The position numbers and the translations under genes are program-made. Under the pieces are notes generated by a model. It made no database searches and was not told where the DNA came from. It saw nothing but the letters and a program-made list of their open reading frames with translations. From positions 1 to 7,492 of the forward strand of contig CAKMOD010000002.1 of NCBI GenBank assembly GCA_927910885.1: DNA of 7,492 nt, read 5' to 3'. Shown here piece by piece: positions 5,062 through 7,492 of this stretch (positions are counted from its first letter, which is position 1; each line of letters begins with the position of its first letter). Source of the DNA: an uncultured Prevotella sp. GTDB lineage: Bacteria > Bacteroidota > Bacteroidia > Bacteroidales > Bacteroidaceae.

Positions 5062-6483
5062 TTACTCTTTAATTCCTGCCATTAACTTCTGTAGTTCGGC
5101 TACCGCATTACTAATATTACTGGCTTGGGTCGTGATATTCGTCATCAGTTCGTCTAACGTAAACTGTTCTTCTTCCCCACCAGCCTTAATCCATGTAATG
5201 TCAAGACTTGTCTTGTCACGTGCCAAGATATCATCAACAGCATATTTTCTCCATCGTCCAGCAGGATTTGTTTCCTCATTATAGGTTTCCGCCCTTGACG
5301 AAGCATTATAGCAAGCCACAAAATCATCAAGGTGGTGTCGTTGCAGTTTGTTGGTAGCCAACGTATGCTTGATATCGGTACGATAATCATAGAACCAAAT
5401 ATCTTTGGTAGGCTGTCCCTTGGTAAAGAAGAGAACATTTGCCTTTACCCCCTGTGCATAGAAGATACCTGTAGGCAATCTCAGGATAGTATGTAGGTTG
5501 AAATCACTCAGAAGTTTCTTGCGAATGGTTTCACCAGCACCCCCTTCAAAGAGGACATTGTCAGGCAAAACAACAGCTACCCTACCTCCGTCTTTCAACA
5601 TCAACATCATATGCTGGAGGAAGTTAAGCTGGTTATTCTTTGTCTCTACATAGAAGTCAGGGCGGTTGATATCCACAGAGCCTGCTGGGCGCGTACCGAA
5701 CGGAGGATTGGCAAGAATGACATCTACCAGTGTCTCAGGTTCTTTCTCCAGCGAGTCCTCACAAGCAATAGGACTTCTGTCAGTGCCGATACCATGCAGA
5801 TAAAGGTTCATAGATGCCAACGTAACGACGAGCGGCGTGTTGTCAACACCGTGCAAAGCCTTATCATTCAGGAAATCAAGTTTACCCTTGTCCTGTGACT
5901 GCCCTTTCATATAATCGTATGCTGCCAGCAGGAAGCCACCTGTTCCACAAGCAGGATCGCATACCGTCTCGCCTATCTTCGGTTGAAGACAATCAATCAT
6001 TGCCTGAATCAGAGGGCGAGGCGTGAAGTACTGTCCAGCACCACTCTTCTTGTCCTGACCATTCTTTTCCAAGATACCCTCATAGATAGCTCCTTTAACA
6101 TCACCGTCCATTTCAAGCCACTTATGCTCATCTATCATGGTTATCACTTTCTTCAGATAGACTGGTTTATCAATCTTGTTCTGTGCCTTTGTGAATATCG
6201 TTCCTATCAGATTATCCTGCTTGCTGAGAACATTAAGGGTCTTTTCATACTGTGCAATCAGGTCTAATCCGTCAAGCTCTTTAAGCTGTCCCCATCGGTA
6301 CTCTTCTGGAATAGCAGATGCCTCCTCAAACACTTCTACGTTCTCAGCATCCATCTTGAGGAAGAGAAGATAAGTAAGCTGGGTGACATAATCGGTATAG
6401 CCAATACCCTGTCCAGAGAGTGTCGTTGCGAGCTTCCATACTTCCTTTGTCAGAGCCTGTGTAGTTGATATGTTTTTTGCCAT
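5062..6483 (-). CDS. hsdM: Type I DNA adenine-N6 methyltransferase subunit HsdM
   Basis: 473 residues, intact, normal length for HsdM. It transfers a methyl group from S-adenosylmethionine to adenine N6 at sites chosen by HsdS, as an M2S enzyme or within the R2M2S restriction complex, in the cytoplasm. Residues about 8-140 form the helical HsdM_N domain (ALTKEVWKLATTL, TDYVTQLTYLLFLKM). The catalytic N6 methyltransferase domain follows: GQYFTPRPLI (150-159), the AdoMet-binding motif I DPACGTGGF (176-184), HGVDNTP (211-217), and catalytic motif IV NPPF (259-262). The C-terminal tail is helical (NISNAVAELQKLM). Its ATG follows the hsdR stop by one base, so the two are almost certainly co-transcribed and translationally coupled. 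With an intact HsdM and interchangeable TRD2 cassettes, the expected product is a methylase whose target sequence can change. I see no defect in it. Confidence 0.97.
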   Translation of the reverse strand: MAKNISTTQALTKEVWKLATTLSGQGIGYTDYVTQLTYLLFLKMDAENVEVFEEASAIPEEYRWGQLKELDGLDLIAQYEKTLNVLSKQDNLIGTIFTKAQNKIDKPVYLKKVITMIDEHKWLEMDGDVKGAIYEGILEKNGQDKKSGAGQYFTPRPLIQAMIDCLQPKIGETVCDPACGTGGFLLAAYDYMKGQSQDKGKLDFLNDKALHGVDNTPLVVTLASMNLYLHGIGTDRSPIACEDSLEKEPETLVDVILANPPFGTRPAGSVDINRPDFYVETKNNQLNFLQHMMLMLKDGGRVAVVLPDNVLFEGGAGETIRKKLLSDFNLHTILRLPTGIFYAQGVKANVLFFTKGQPTKDIWFYDYRTDIKHTLATNKLQRHHLDDFVACYNASSRAETYNEETNPAGRWRKYAVDDILARDKTSLDITWIKAGGEEEQFTLDELMTNITTQASNISNAVAELQKLMAGIKE

Positions 6484-6484
6484 G

Positions 6485-7390
6485 TTATGCTAATTTTCTA
6501 TAGATGATAAACTGTGACAATGAAGACAAAGCTTCATTTGCTGTATCTCTGCCTCCAAAGGCACGGATAAGCTGGGCAGCCTGTGTCTTGTCATTCTCCT
6601 TGATATCGGTAATAGTGCAATATCCATTAGATGCTATGTAGTTGAGCACCTGACGCATCAATTCAATTTGCCCCGCTGTGATAGAACGCCATACTTGTCC
6701 ATACCATAGGTTAAAGTATTGTTTGGCTGTTGGATATAAACTTTCAAGACTTTCTATCTGATGGAAAGCATAGCGTACTAACTGGATGATATTCGTAAGT
6801 GCTTCTTTTTCTTCTTTTGTTGAACTACTCTTCACCTTTCGTGAATTGATGATAGCATAGGAATTCCAAAGCAACGAGGTGTTAAACTTATTATTTGCAA
6901 GCTTCAGTTTGTTTTCCAAGTCTTTCAACATTGAATACGTAAGCGGTTCTCCCTGGTTATTATATATAATGCGTAGGGCTTCTATCTCATCCTTATGCTC
7001 CTGACAGTAATCCTCAAACGCAGACGTGGTAGACTGTGCCTCCTCCGTTGAGAACCCTTTTGAAATAAGCGTATCTTCGCCGGGCATCAGCGTTTCGATA
7101 AAGCCAGCATTAAGAATCAAGAGAAAATCTCTTGCCTCTGGGTGGTTAGCGATGTTGCGCACCAACGCCTTACGCTCCGTATTAGGCTCATTAACGTTGT
7201 TGTATTCAGGCAAGACGTTATCTTCAAAGGCCTTGAATATATCTGATGCAATCTCCATCATGCTTTGATGTGCAAGACTAACAAACTTCTCACGGTCACT
7301 CTCCGTACACTTATGGTTGATACGAGACAAACGACCCGCCAATAGGCGCAGATAGTCATCGCTCACATTGCCATGGGTTATCTTCTCCAA
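6485..7390 (-). pseudogene. hsdR: Type I restriction subunit HsdR, C-terminal part (after a frameshift)
   Basis: 301 open codons from a TTG at 7390 to the stop at 6487-6485; the homologous frame begins slightly upstream with VISLKELL before EKITHGNVSDDYLRLLAGRL. This is the C-terminal portion of HsdR, after the helicase domains: a long helical region (SRINHKC, LNAGFIETLMPGEDTLISKG, DEIEALRIIYNNQGEPLTY, SYIASNGY-like NYIASNGYCTITDIK, and AQLIRAFGGRD near the end) resembling the EcoR124-type C-terminal domain, which helps anchor the motor subunit to the methylase core. The nuclease and motor domains would lie to the right of the window. The upstream part is in another frame (see 7356-7492), so as written the full HsdR is not made. 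TTG 7390 is unlikely to be a natural start. It is followed one base later by hsdM, on the same strand. Confidence 0.9.
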
Positions 7391-7492
7391 AAGTTCTTTC
7401 AGAGAGATAACTTTTCGTTACTGCACCAGATGGAGAGGCTATCGTTTTCTCATGCTCGGTTACGCCCACAGCATCAACCAAGAAGAAGCAAT
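7356..7492 (-). pseudogene. hsdR: HsdR upstream part entering from the right edge, ending in a premature stop
   Basis: From the right edge the minus strand reads CFFLVDAVGVTEHEKTIAS PSGAVTK, the conserved segment that follows the HsdR helicase domains. It then runs on out of frame (SYLSERTFGEDNPWQCER) to a TGA at 7358-7356. Removing one A from the coding-strand AAAA run (7412-7415) gives GAVTKVISLKELLEKITHGN and joins it to the frame at 7390. A single-base insertion therefore splits hsdR. The gene continues beyond the window. Confidence 0.85.

Noticed and set aside
5611..6373. Several plus-strand frames of 65-95 codons inside hsdM
   Set aside because: hsdM is intact and strongly conserved in motif content on the other strand; these are shadows.
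7380..7420. Programmed ribosomal frameshift in hsdR
   Set aside because: A +1 skip at ACG AAA A GTT has no known slippery or stimulatory context; a simple indel or base-call error is more economical.

Overview
The window looks like a piece of a Bacteroidota chromosome, most likely Prevotella or a close relative. The signs are low GC, a lipoprotein with a short lipobox followed by acidic residues, a TTG/TAnnTTTG-type promoter candidate, no clear Shine-Dalgarno sequences, and short GATGCC-rich intergenic repeats. The genus is an inference; there is no rRNA or other marker here.

Layout. Bases 1-818 are mostly non-coding: a degenerate 8-bp-period repeat array (1-175), one copy of a short dispersed repeat (236-319), a promoter candidate (624-650) and a broken lipoprotein leader (690-754). 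A small lipoprotein of unknown function lies at 819-1280 (+). A second, more complete copy of the dispersed repeat (1337-1417), with inverted ends, follows it.

The rest, 1607-7492, is one Type I restriction-modification locus. It runs right to left on the minus strand: the end of hsdR (enters from beyond 7492), hsdM (6483-5062), hsdS (4909-3506), then a XerC/D-like tyrosine recombinase (2979-2176). Two promoterless, startless 3' halves of hsdS lie on the plus strand either side of the recombinase (1609-2146 and 3025-3511). Each half begins at a copy of one recombination-like site: ATAACGGACATTAT, four variable bases, then AGTTGCCC. The third copy lies inside the expressed hsdS, exactly at the start of its second target-recognition domain (TRD2). 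This is the architecture of an invertible hsdS locus: inversion between the site in hsdS and either plus-strand site would replace TRD2, giving up to three DNA specificities with a fixed TRD1.

Several reading frames in the locus are broken by single-base changes, all in homopolymer runs of 4-8 bases: hsdR once, hsdS twice, the first silent cassette twice, the second once. hsdM, the recombinase and the lipoprotein are intact. Either the sequence carries homopolymer errors, or the locus is phase-variable or decaying; the sequence alone cannot decide. Read literally, HsdM and the recombinase are whole while HsdR and HsdS are truncated.
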